A stretch of DNA of 64,000 nt from positions 930,001-994,000 of the forward strand of contig NZ_JACHWH010000001.1 of the NCBI RefSeq assembly GCF_014191255.1. The letters are read 5' to 3'. Below the pieces are notes generated by a model, which saw nothing but the letters and a program-made list of their open reading frames with translations, did no database searches and was not told the DNA's origin. The stretch comes from Amycolatopsis bartoniae (GTDB lineage Bacteria > Actinomycetota > Actinomycetes > Mycobacteriales > Pseudonocardiaceae). Of this stretch, positions 38,318 through 45,901 are shown one piece after another (position 1 is the first letter of the stretch; every line of letters begins with the position of its first letter). The position numbers were made by a program, and so were the translations under genes.

Positions 38318-39466
38318 TCAGCTGCCGTCGCTCGCGATCTTGCCGCCTTCGAAGGTGAGTGTGCGCTGGACGGTGTCGGCGGTGCCGTTCTTGCGCACCA
38401 GCTTCACCGTGCAGACCGTGGTGCCGTCGTACTGGTGCACCTGCACGTGCTGGACCTGGAAGTAGGCCACGTCGGCGTACTTCTGTTCGAGCCCCTCGGC
38501 ACCCTCCTGCTGCAGCTCGCCCGTGGTCATGGCGTACGCCGCCTGCGGGTCCTCGGTCACCGTGTCGAGGTAGCGCTGGGAGTTCTGCGCCAGCACCTTC
38601 GGGTCGCCCTGAGGGATCCGGAACCGGAACGGGTCGGCGTCGTAGGGCGCCGAGGTCGGGGCGGGCTTGACCGGAACCGGCGTGGTGGTGGGCTCCTGGC
38701 CCGCGGGCGTGCCCGAGGTGGTGCGGGTGGGCGTGACCGGGCTGTTCACGGAGCCTTCGGAGGTGGTGCCATCCGGCTCGCGGATGCTTTCGGGCAGCGG
38801 CGCCGTGGTCTCTGCCGACGAGGACGTGCTGCTCTCGCCGGCCGGCCGCCCGTTGGAGGGCTCGCTCGAGTAGCCGCCGCCGTCGGGCGCGGGCACGACC
38901 CGCTCCCCGCCGAGCGTCGGCAGGCCGCCGCCGAGCCCGGGGATCCACGCGTCGCCCGCCTGGTCCGGAGTGGGCTTGCCGACCAGCGCGGACCCGGCGA
39001 ACAGGAGGGCCAGGACGACGCCGCCCGAGGACGCGGTGGCGAACCACGCGGCCTTGCGCCACGTGCGGGGCGGCGTGACCGACGCGGGCACGGACCCGAG
39101 GTCGAACGACCCCAGCCCGGTCTCCGGCGGCGCGACGTACACCCGCACGTCGTCGTCCTCGGCGTTCTCGTCGTGCGGGGTGGGCGGCGTCAGCGTGACC
39201 TTGGTGCGCCGGGGTGGCCTGCGCGGCGGCGTGACCGGTTCCGGCAGCGGCAGCTCGCCGTGCGCCGCCGGGAAGGCGGCGGAGGTGGTCTCCAGCGGGG
39301 ACAGCGGGGGCAGTGAGCCGCGGGCAGGGGGGTCGGCAGGCGTGAACGACGCGTGCCTGCCCCCGGCCGCGCGCGGCGGCACCTGGGGAGTCCAGGTGCC
39401 CGCACCTCGCCGGTGCCGGCCGGTCACAAGGGGAAGGTGTTCGATCGATTCGGCCCCGCCTGTCAT
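38318..39466 (-). CDS. Single-pass membrane protein with outer NTF2-like domain (paralogue 2)
   Basis: 382 residues with a long Pro-rich cytoplasmic N-terminus (1-155), one membrane helix near 160-180 (AAWFATASSGGVVLALLFAG), a Ser/Thr/Pro-rich outer linker and a C-terminal globular domain of about 90 residues (AQNSQRYLDTVTEDPQAAYAMTTGEL ... HVQVHQYDGTTVCTVKLVRKNG). The end domain aligns in outline with that of the downstream gene, so the two are probably diverged tandem duplicates. The association with the two kinase genes suggests signalling or cell-wall function. Confidence 0.75.
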   Translation of the reverse strand: MTGGAESIEHLPLVTGRHRRGAGTWTPQVPPRAAGGRHASFTPADPPARGSLPPLSPLETTSAAFPAAHGELPLPEPVTPPRRPPRRTKVTLTPPTPHDENAEDDDVRVYVAPPETGLGSFDLGSVPASVTPPRTWRKAAWFATASSGGVVLALLFAGSALVGKPTPDQAGDAWIPGLGGGLPTLGGERVVPAPDGGGYSSEPSNGRPAGESSTSSSAETTAPLPESIREPDGTTSEGSVNSPVTPTRTTSGTPAGQEPTTTPVPVKPAPTSAPYDADPFRFRIPQGDPKVLAQNSQRYLDTVTEDPQAAYAMTTGELQQEGAEGLEQKYADVAYFQVQHVQVHQYDGTTVCTVKLVRKNGTADTVQRTLTFEGGKIASDGS

Positions 39467-39735
39467 GCCGGGTGGACCCCTCCCCCCGGGCCTCGTGACG
39501 CCGGCAGGAAAGCGGTTAAGCCGGATGGAGCAACATGCACACGGGAAAATGCACGTTCATCTGCACGCGCACGGCGAGACGCCGAGCAGGTGCCGTCGAT
39601 CGCGCGAAGTTCCACGCCTCAAGGGTAAAAGGCTTCAGCCGCAACGGGAGCACGGGCTCCCAAGTTCACCCTGACGGGGTCGCGTTTCGCCGACACTGCG
39701 ACTTGCAGTGTGTAACCGCGCCCCGCCGCGGTGTT
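39467..39735. other. Gap upstream of the membrane-protein pair
   Basis: No gene seen. It contains a 6-bp inverted repeat ACACTG/CAGTGT (39693-39711) just past the end of the small membrane protein gene, possibly a weak terminator, and several TGCAC words near 39540-39570. Confidence 0.4.
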
Positions 39736-40041
39736 TTAGCCGCCGGTACGGTACTTCTCCTGGGTGGACTGCAGGGCCTTCACCGCCACCGCCCCGCTCC
39801 CGGCGGCCAGCAGGATGGCGATGACGTCCATCGTCGGCCCGCCCGCGGTGAACAGCCACGCGAGCAGCGAGGCCGCGGTGGTCCCGCCGGCGATGCCCCA
39901 CCGGCTGCGCACGTACTGCGCCACCGGAGCACCGCCGGCCCGCTTGTTGGCGGCGTTGTTGAGCAGCGCCAGATATCCGACGTGGCCGAGCGCGGCGAGC
40001 ACACTGGCTATCGCGACCACGACCGCGATGAGGTTAATCAT
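39736..40041 (-). CDS. Small three-helix membrane protein
   Basis: 101 residues with helices at about 3-27, 48-66 and 72-90 and a polar loop NNAANKRAGGAPVAQYVRSRW between the first two. No known domain. It lies downstream of the chorismate mutase gene on the same strand, separated by 60 bases. Confidence 0.75.
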   Translation of the reverse strand: MINLIAVVVAIASVLAALGHVGYLALLNNAANKRAGGAPVAQYVRSRWGIAGGTTAASLLAWLFTAGGPTMDVIAILLAAGSGAVAVKALQSTQEKYRTGG

Positions 40042-40101
40042 GCGTCCAGTGTGCCCGCCCGCGGCGCTTCGGGGGTCGGGGAAAATCCCTGAACGGAACG
40101 C

Positions 40102-40398
40102 CTACCGGCCGAGGCGGCCGCGCCCCAGGTTCAGCAGCGCCATCGCGAGCTGGCGGCCGTCGGGGCCGAGCTCCCGGTAGCGGGCGAGCACGTCCATCTC
40201 GCGGTTGTAGACGATGCGGGTGCCGCCCGCGGCCATCCGCGCGCGGCCGATCGTCTGCGAGACCTCGACGCGGCGCTTGACCAGGCGCAGGATCTCCGAG
40301 TCGAGCCAGTTGATCTCCTTGCGCAGCTCGGCGATCTCCTCGGCCGAGGCCACCGGCTCCGCCGAGGAGACGCGGTCGTCGTCTGTCTGTGCGTTCAT
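40102..40398 (-). CDS. Chorismate mutase (AroQ, MtCM type)
   Basis: A 98-residue all-helical enzyme that converts chorismate to prephenate, the branch to Phe and Tyr. The core EIAELRKEINWLDSEILRLVKRRVEVSQTIGRARMA (in pieces) and GGTRIVYNREMDVLARYRELGPDG follow mycobacterial Rv0948c closely, including the C-terminal LGRGRLGR used there to contact DAHP synthase. Orthologues of this type have poor activity alone and are boosted by the DAHP synthase. The ATG at 40398 has GGAGG upstream. A leader peptide and terminator precede it. It is next to uvrD, as in mycobacteria. Confidence 0.93.
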   Translation of the reverse strand: MNAQTDDDRVSSAEPVASAEEIAELRKEINWLDSEILRLVKRRVEVSQTIGRARMAAGGTRIVYNREMDVLARYRELGPDGRQLAMALLNLGRGRLGR

Positions 40399-40446
40399 CT
40401 GGACCTCCGATCGGTCCGGACTTCCACCCGGTCCCAGAGCCGACGA

Positions 40447-40475
40447 AAGCCCCGGGTCCGTGGACTCCGGGGCTT
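40447..40475 (-). terminator. Attenuator terminator ahead of chorismate mutase
   Basis: 9-bp GC-rich arms (40467-40475 and 40447-40455) with an 11-base loop, followed on the minus strand by TTTCGTC. The 5' arm and loop (CCGGAGTCC, 40470-40462) are also complementary to GGACTCCGG inside the leader-peptide coding region (40521-40513), giving an alternative antiterminator pairing. Confidence 0.75.
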
Positions 40476-40503
40476 GGTGGTGATTGCGGGCGACACTACG
40501 CGA

Positions 40504-40557
40504 TCACGGGAGCCGGAGTCCGGTCCCGTAGAAAAATCGGTACGCGTGGTGCCGCAT
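40504..40557 (-). CDS. Aromatic leader peptide of the chorismate mutase attenuator
   Basis: Minus-strand ATG 40557 to TGA gives MRHHAYRFFYGTGLRLP. Four of residues 6-10 are Tyr or Phe, the amino acids made through chorismate mutase, as in pheL-type control peptides. The ATG follows CATACT by 6 bases and could be leaderless; it also lies 4 bases after the stop of the DUF1707 gene, so coupling is possible. Codons 13-15 overlap the antiterminator strand. With charged tRNAs, a ribosome reaching the stop would cover that strand and let the terminator form; stalling at Phe/Tyr codons would free it. The mechanism is inferred. Confidence 0.7.
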   Translation of the reverse strand: MRHHAYRFFYGTGLRLP

Positions 40558-40561
40558 GCGC

Positions 40562-40942
40562 TCAGTATGGCACAACTCGTCCCCGGTTCCGGAGCGCCGC
40601 GTGACCCATGAGACTCAGCGAGAGCCAGAACAGCGGCGCGACGGGCCAGAAGAACGGCGCCCCGGACGCGGCCCAGGCCACCACGAGCAGCACCGCCAGT
40701 ACCGCGACCGCCGCGGCGTGCACACGCAGCGGCGCGGGGAAGCGCGGCCGCGGCACCGGTTCGGGTGGCAGGTCGGCCACGAAGGCGGCCAGCTCGTGGA
40801 CGTAGGTGGTGGCATAAACCGCGCCCAGCCGTTGTTCTGTTTCGTCGAGTGTCAGGCGGCCTTCGCCGCTCGCGCGCTGGATCCGGGCGGCGGTGCGCTC
40901 GCGATCGGCGTCCGAGGCGCGGATCCCCTTCGGTGTCGTCAT
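40562..40942 (-). CDS. DUF1707-domain membrane protein
   Basis: 126 residues. The N-terminal DUF1707 (about 3-57: GIRASDADRERTAARIQRASGEGRLTLDETEQRLGAVYAT in pieces) is a short helical domain found at the start of many actinobacterial membrane proteins. Two helices follow (about 75-97 and 99-117). The ATG at 40942 begins the conserved domain. Divergent from uvrD. Function unknown. Confidence 0.85.
   Translation of the reverse strand: MTTPKGIRASDADRERTAARIQRASGEGRLTLDETEQRLGAVYATTYVHELAAFVADLPPEPVPRPRFPAPLRVHAAAVAVLAVLLVVAWAASGAPFFWPVAPLFWLSLSLMGHAALRNRGRVVPY
40564..40569 (-). promoter_or_regulatory. Possible -10 box of the leader-peptide transcript
   Basis: CATACT on the minus strand, 6 bases before the leader ATG, overlaps the end of the DUF1707 gene. 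No -35 is evident. Confidence 0.35.
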
Positions 40943-41037
40943 ACCCTCGATGCTCCGCACCGGCACGGGGCTCGGCATCGGCCGCCGGGCGACATCCGCG
41001 GCTACGTCCGGTGCGGTAGACCGTCAGTCCCCCCGAG

Positions 41038-41043
41038 TAGCGT
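41038..41043 (+). promoter_or_regulatory. Leaderless -10 box for uvrD
   Basis: TAGCGT lies 9 bases before the ATG at 41053, with no ribosome-binding site between. Confidence 0.5.
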
Positions 41044-41052
41044 GGATCCCCG

Positions 41053-43434
41053 ATGAGCACCCTCTTCGATCTCCCCGCCGAAAAGCCGGCGGCCGCCCCC
41101 GCCGGCCGCCATGCCGACCTGCTCGCGGACCTCAACCCCGCCCAGCGCGAAGCCGTCACCCACGCCGGTGTGCCGCTGCTGGTCGTGGCCGGGGCCGGTT
41201 CGGGCAAGACCAGGGTGCTGACCAGGCGGATCGCCTGGCTGCTGGCCCAACGCGGCGCGCAGCCCGGCGAGATCATGGCCATCACCTTCACCAACAAGGC
41301 CGCGGCCGAGATGCGCGAGCGGGTCGCGAGCCTCGTGGGCCGCCGCGCCAACGCGATGTGGGTGTCGACGTTCCACTCGATGTGCGTGCGGCTGCTGCGG
41401 CGCGAGGCCAAGACGCTCGGCATGTCGTCGAACTTCTCCATCTACGACTCCGACGACACCAAACGGCTCATCACGCTGGTGGCGCGCGATCTCGACGTCG
41501 ACCCCAAGCGGTATCCGGCCCGCACGCTCGCGGTGCACATCTCGAACCTGAAGAACGAGCTGGTCGACCCGGAGAGCGCCAAGGAGAAGGCGGCCAACGA
41601 CCTGGAGCGGCGCGTCGCGGAGGTCTACGTCGAGTACCAGCGGCGGCTGTCGCTCGCCAACGCGATGGACTTCGACGACCTGATCATGCGCACGGTCGAG
41701 CTGCTGCAGGTCTTCCCGGACGTCGCCGAGCACTACCGGCGCCGGTTCCGGCACGTGCTGGTCGACGAGTACCAGGACACCAACCACGCGCAGTACACGC
41801 TGGTCCGCGAGCTGGTGGGCACGCACCGGTCGGAGTCCGGCGTGGAGCCCGCGGAGCTGTGCGTGGTGGGTGACGCGGACCAGTCGATCTACGCGTTCCG
41901 CGGCGCGACGATCCGCAACATCGAGGAGTTCGAGCGGGATTTCCCGAACGCGCGCACGATCCTGCTGGAGCAGAACTACCGCTCTACGCAGACGATCCTG
42001 TCCGCCGCGAACGCCGTGATCTCGCGGAACCCGAACCGGCGGGACAAGCGGCTGTGGACCGACTCGGGTGACGGCGAGAAGATCGGCGGCTACGTCGCGG
42101 ACAACGAGCACGACGAGGCGGCGTTCGTCGCGGGCGAGATTGACGCGCTGGCCGACCGCGGCGAGGCGAAGTACTCGGACGTGGCGGTGTTCTACCGCAC
42201 CAACAATCAGTCGCGGGTGTTCGAGGAGATCTTCATCCGGCTGGGGTTGCCGTACCGGGTGGTCGGCGGTGTCCGTTTCTACGAGCGGCGCGAGGTCCGG
42301 GACATGCTGGCGTATCTGCGGGTCATCGCCAACCCGGAGGACACGGTGAGCCTGCGCCGGGTGCTGAACGTGCCCAAGCGCGGCATCGGCGACAGGGCGG
42401 AGGCCGTGGTCGCCACCCACGCCGAGCGGGAGCGGATCTCGTTCAACGCGGCGTTGCGTGAGGCGGTCGAGGGCAAGGTTCCGCTGCTCAACCCGCGTTC
42501 GGCCAAGGCGATCACGGGGTTCGTGGAGCTGCTCGACGGGCTGCGCGAGCTGGCCGACGAGGGCGCCGAGGTGGCGGACGTGCTGGAGGCAGTGCTGGAG
42601 CGCACCGGGTACCGCGCGGAGCTGGAGGAGTCGGACGACCCGCAGGACGCGTCGCGGGTCGAGAACCTGACGGAGCTCGTGACGGTGGCGCGGGAGTTCA
42701 CCGAGGCGGCCGCCGAGCAGCCGCCGGCGGAGGACGGCCTGCCGGAGCCGGGGTCGCTGCCCGCGTTCCTGGAGCGGGTGTCGCTGGTGGCGGACGCGGA
42801 CTCGATCCCGTCGCCCGACGGTGAGGACGAGGAAGAGGACTCCGGGGTGGTCACGCTGATGACCGTGCACACCGCCAAGGGCCTCGAGTACCCGGTGGTG
42901 TTCTGCACGGGCTGGGAGGACGGGGTCTTTCCGCACCTGCGGGCGCTGGGGGAGCCGGCGGAGCTGGCGGAGGAGCGGCGCCTGGCGTACGTGGCGATCA
43001 CGCGGGCGCGGGAGCGGCTGTACCTGTCGCGGGCGATCACGCGCTCGGCGTGGGGGCAGCCGATGACCAACCCGGCGTCGCGGTTCTTCGACGAGATCCC
43101 GGCCGACTTGATCGACTGGCGCCGGGAGGAGCCGGAGTCGTACGGCTCGCCCCGGACGGCGACCACGTGGGGCAGCAGGCGCTCCTTCGGCGGTGATTCG
43201 GCACAGGCCGGTGTGGCGGCGCGGGGCATGCGCTCGACGCCGTTCAAGGGCTGGCAGAACACGGTGGCACTGAAGCTCGACGTGGGTGACAGGGTCAGCC
43301 ACGACAAGTACGGCCTCGGCACGGTGGTCGAAGCACAAGGCGAAGGCGCCCGAGCCACCGCGACGATCGACTTCGGCGCGGCGGGCAAGGTGAAGCTGAT
43401 GCTCATCGGCAGCGTCCCGATGGTGAAGCTGTAG
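41053..43434 (+). CDS. uvrD: ATP-dependent DNA helicase UvrD1/PcrA
   Basis: A 793-residue SF1A helicase for nucleotide excision repair. Walker A is AGAGSGKT near residue 50, Walker B is VDEYQDTN, and other motifs are VGDADQSIYAFRGA, NYRSTQTIL, TVHTAKGLEY and AYVAITRARERLYL. The C-terminal 60 residues (VGDRVSHDKYGLGTVVEAQGEGARATATIDFG in pieces) form the Tudor-like domain that in mycobacterial UvrD1 contacts RNA polymerase and Ku. The order chorismate mutase-uvrD matches Rv0948c-Rv0949. Confidence 0.96.
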   Translation: MSTLFDLPAEKPAAAPAGRHADLLADLNPAQREAVTHAGVPLLVVAGAGSGKTRVLTRRIAWLLAQRGAQPGEIMAITFTNKAAAEMRERVASLVGRRANAMWVSTFHSMCVRLLRREAKTLGMSSNFSIYDSDDTKRLITLVARDLDVDPKRYPARTLAVHISNLKNELVDPESAKEKAANDLERRVAEVYVEYQRRLSLANAMDFDDLIMRTVELLQVFPDVAEHYRRRFRHVLVDEYQDTNHAQYTLVRELVGTHRSESGVEPAELCVVGDADQSIYAFRGATIRNIEEFERDFPNARTILLEQNYRSTQTILSAANAVISRNPNRRDKRLWTDSGDGEKIGGYVADNEHDEAAFVAGEIDALADRGEAKYSDVAVFYRTNNQSRVFEEIFIRLGLPYRVVGGVRFYERREVRDMLAYLRVIANPEDTVSLRRVLNVPKRGIGDRAEAVVATHAERERISFNAALREAVEGKVPLLNPRSAKAITGFVELLDGLRELADEGAEVADVLEAVLERTGYRAELEESDDPQDASRVENLTELVTVAREFTEAAAEQPPAEDGLPEPGSLPAFLERVSLVADADSIPSPDGEDEEEDSGVVTLMTVHTAKGLEYPVVFCTGWEDGVFPHLRALGEPAELAEERRLAYVAITRARERLYLSRAITRSAWGQPMTNPASRFFDEIPADLIDWRREEPESYGSPRTATTWGSRRSFGGDSAQAGVAARGMRSTPFKGWQNTVALKLDVGDRVSHDKYGLGTVVEAQGEGARATATIDFGAAGKVKLMLIGSVPMVKL

Positions 43435-44200
43435 GCCCCCTGCGGGGGTTGGGTGGGTCCGACGCGACGGGGCGGCTATGGCGGAGCTGTCATCGGTGAA
43501 TCGCCCGGGCTACCCGGGCGGCCCTCGCGGCGAGGTTGCGCGGCAGGCCATCGGGGTGGGGTCGCTATGGGAGCTGTCGCGGTGGGCCGCGCGGCAGGCC
43601 CTCGCGGCGGGGCCCTCGCGGTGGGGCGATCACGGCAGCCCTCGCGGCGGGGCTGCACGGCAGGCCCTCACGGTGGGGTCGCCACGGAAGCCGTGGCGGC
43701 GGGGCCGCGTAGCAGCAGTCCTCGCGGTGGGCCCACCACAGCGGCCATCTCGGGGGCCCACCACAGCGGCCATCTCGGTGGGGTCGCCACAGCGGCTCTC
43801 GCGGCGGGGCTGCGCGGCAGGCCTCGGGGCGGGGTCGCCATGGGCGCCGTGGCGGCGGGGTCGCGCGGCAGGCCCTCGCGGCAGCCGTCGCACGGGAGCG
43901 TCGCGGCGGCGTCGCATGGAGGCCATCGCGGCGGCGCCGCATGGCAGGCCCTCGCGGCGGGGCCGCGCGGCAGCAGACCCTCGCGGTGGGGTCGCCACAG
44001 CGGCCCTCGCGGCGGGGTCGCGCGACACGCCACTGCGGCCGGGCCCTCGCGGCGGCGCCGTGCGGCAGGCCACCGCGGCGGGGCTCTCGCGGCGCTTTCG
44101 CAACGGCGGGAGGCCGAGGCGTGTCCCACCGTGGGCCGAGCTGGTCGTACGGCAGGCAGGGGCGCGGCTGCTGCGGCACTGCCTCGTCGTCTGGCGGCTT
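43435..44200. repeat. Degenerate 27-bp GC-rich minisatellite
   Basis: About 28 imperfect units with the core CCTCGCGGYGGGGYCGC(G/C)(A/C)CRGCAG follow one another at close to 27-bp spacing, with occasional 24- to 26-bp units. A nearly exact doublet of CCCACCACAGCGGCCATCTCG is at about 43733-43780. Because 27 is a multiple of three, all frames stay open on both strands and encode low-complexity Ala/Gly/Arg repeats. No ribosome site or domain supports a gene. Confidence 0.75.
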
Positions 44201-44744
44201 CGTATAGCCTGCTGTGCGTCAACCCGCCCGTGCTTCGCCTAAGAGCAGTCCAGCACGGCGCGCCCACTCCGCCGCAGCCGCGCCCCATGCCCCTCCGCGC
44301 GCCTCCCAACGCCCGGAGCTACCGCCCCTCCACCGAAGCGCGAGCGGACGTGAGAATCTCTCGCGATTCGAGGGCACCCGTTCAGTCGATTCGACGCCGT
44401 AAAGGCCGCCACGACCGTTTCAGGCCGCGGCTTGAGGTAACCCTGCGACGGTGCCTGCCGCATCCGCGCGTGTCGCCACTCCGAGGGCCGTCATGGCCTG
44501 CGTGGAGCGCGCATCACTCGATCGGGCACACCCTCGGCCGCTCGCGGCTTCCAGCCACATCGTGGCCCCGGAATTGTCGGACCCCTCCGCTATACCTGTA
44601 CTCGAACACCGGTTCGAGCAGAAGGAGGCTCCGATGCAGCACATCCGCCAGTTCATCCGCCGAAGCGCGGCCTGGTTCGCGCGCCTGCGACCACTCGGGA
44701 AGGCGCACCACCGGCGACGGTCCCGAGCGGATCGGCGACCCGAA
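44201..44744. other. Gap between minisatellite and M23 peptidase gene
   Basis: No recognised gene. A TATACCT at 44591 and AAGGAGG at 44622-44628, followed by ATG 44634, look like a start site. The frame MQHIRQFIRRSAAWF... then runs without a stop antisense through the peptidase gene, so I do not call it. Confidence 0.4.
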
Positions 44745-45560
44745 CTACACGTACACGCCCCGCGCGGCGAGCCACGGCCGCGGGTCGATCTTCTTCGTGC
44801 CGTTCAGCCAGACCTCGAAGTGCAGATGGGGTCCGGTCGCCTGGCCGCGCTCGCCGATCTCGGCGATCTGCTGACCGCACTTGACCTTCTGCCCCTCGTG
44901 CACCGAGAAGCTGTTCATGTGCCCGTACACCTGGATGGTGCCGTCGTCCAGCTGGATCCGCACCCACAGCCCGAAGCCGCTGGCCGGCCCGGCGTCGATC
45001 ACCGTGCCGTCGGAGGCGGCGTAGATGGGCGTGCCGATCGCGTTGGCGATGTCGATGCCGTAGTGGGTCGTCCCCCACCGGGCGCCGAAGCCCGAGGTGA
45101 ACGTGCCGTGCGCGGGCAGGCAGGTCTTGGGGCGCGAGGCCTCGTCGGCGGCGGCTTTCGCGGCGGCGGCGTCACGCGCCTCGCGGTTCTGCGTCACCTG
45201 GAGGCTGGCGTCGAGCTTCTGCACCTCGGCCGAAGCGTCGGTGTAGTGCGCGGCGGGCACCAGCTCAGGGGCGCCGGCGGGGGCGTCGCCACCGAGGGCG
45301 AAGTTGGCGCTCGCGTCCGTGGTGTTGGCCAGCGGCGCCACGCCTTCGGCCTCGGCGGTGCCGAACGACTGCAGGGTCTGGCCTGCCGCGGCGGCGGCGA
45401 AAGCACCAGCGGCGACGGCGGCGACCACCACTCGCCCGCGCAGGGCCGAAGACGGGGTCGGGAATCGGTGTCCACCCCGGACACGGACGACCGCACCCTC
45501 CAGTGCGCCATCGAGTTCCGGGGAAGGGGCTTCGCCGCTGGGGGAGCGGTGTCGAGCCAA
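44745..45560 (-). CDS. M23-family (LytM) peptidase, exported
   Basis: 271 residues. After a charged N-terminus there is a hydrophobic export/anchor segment (about 43-63, RVVVAAVAAGAFAAAAAG), a helical stalk (AEVQKLDASLQVTQNREARDAAAAKAAADEAS in pieces) and a LytM domain with zinc ligands in HYGIDIA and GPHLHFE. Such enzymes cut peptidoglycan cross-links or activate amidases. It corresponds to Rv0950c by position before sucC. The TTG at 45560 has GGAAGG 8 bases upstream; that site is buried in the leader stem described separately. Confidence 0.88.
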   Translation of the reverse strand: MARHRSPSGEAPSPELDGALEGAVVRVRGGHRFPTPSSALRGRVVVAAVAAGAFAAAAAGQTLQSFGTAEAEGVAPLANTTDASANFALGGDAPAGAPELVPAAHYTDASAEVQKLDASLQVTQNREARDAAAAKAAADEASRPKTCLPAHGTFTSGFGARWGTTHYGIDIANAIGTPIYAASDGTVIDAGPASGFGLWVRIQLDDGTIQVYGHMNSFSVHEGQKVKCGQQIAEIGERGQATGPHLHFEVWLNGTKKIDPRPWLAARGVYV

Positions 45561-45568
45561 GACGGGAG

Positions 45569-45697
45569 CCTTCCGTTACTCGGGGGAGCCAGATCGCGAA
45601 CCCGGGCGGGGGACCCGGTGAGCAACCTCGGGGGTGGTTGCTCGTCGTCCGCTTCGTGACCTGACCGTAATGGGGACCGGGGGACAGTAACGAAAGG
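45569..45697 (-). ncRNA. Structured leader RNA (riboswitch-like) of the M23 peptidase gene
   Basis: On the minus strand a 12-bp stem closes a 129-nt element: CCUUUCGUUACU (45697-45686) pairs with AGUAACGGAAGG (45580-45569), with one G-U. Inside are a perfect 8-bp hairpin GAGCAACC/GGUUGCUC (45643-45620) and CCGGGU/GCCCGG. The 3' strand of the closing stem contains GGAAGG, the only ribosome site for the TTG start 8 bases away, so stem formation would block translation. Cell-wall hydrolase genes in actinobacteria often have c-di-AMP (ydaO) riboswitches, but I cannot find that conserved core here, so the class is open. Confidence 0.55.
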
Positions 45698-45886
45698 AGG
45701 TCCTTCTGGGCAAGGTGTCGTCGTGGCCTGGGCTGAAAGTGTGAGCGGCGCGAGCGCTCTAGCAGCAGTGATGACGCAGAGTCGAGGAATGATTACGCCG
45801 TCTGTGTGACATGGGTAACGTTTACTGCTCAGCCTCGCCGGGCACCAAGTGTCGCGGGCGGGCCGGTGAACCGGCGTCGTCCTTGC
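45698..45886. promoter_or_regulatory. Divergent promoter region
   Basis: AT-richer sequence between the peptidase leader and the membrane-protein gene. It contains GGTAACGTT at 45814-45822; the same word occurs at 16611-16619 between whiB3 and the MerR gene. Confidence 0.35.
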
Positions 45887-45892
45887 TAGCGT
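45887..45892 (+). promoter_or_regulatory. Leaderless -10 box for the 12-helix membrane protein
   Basis: TAGCGT lies 9 bases before ATG 45902 and only 3 before GTG 45896, which favours the ATG. Confidence 0.45.
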
Positions 45893-45901
45893 TCCGTGGC
45901 A

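Noticed and set aside
44634-44760. Small frame starting MQHIRQFIRR with a good AAGGAGG site and TATACCT upstream
   Set aside because: No stop occurs for hundreds of codons because it runs antisense through the M23 peptidase gene. No homologue is recognised, so I left it uncalled despite the attractive start.
43453-44874. Long open frames on both strands through the 27-bp repeat array
   Set aside because: A repeat whose unit is a multiple of three keeps every frame open. The products are low-complexity Ala/Gly/Arg/Pro with no domain and no start signals.
45569-45697. Assignment of the peptidase leader as a c-di-AMP (ydaO) riboswitch
   Set aside because: The gene type fits, but I could not find the conserved ydaO core segments. 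It is kept as an unclassified structured leader.
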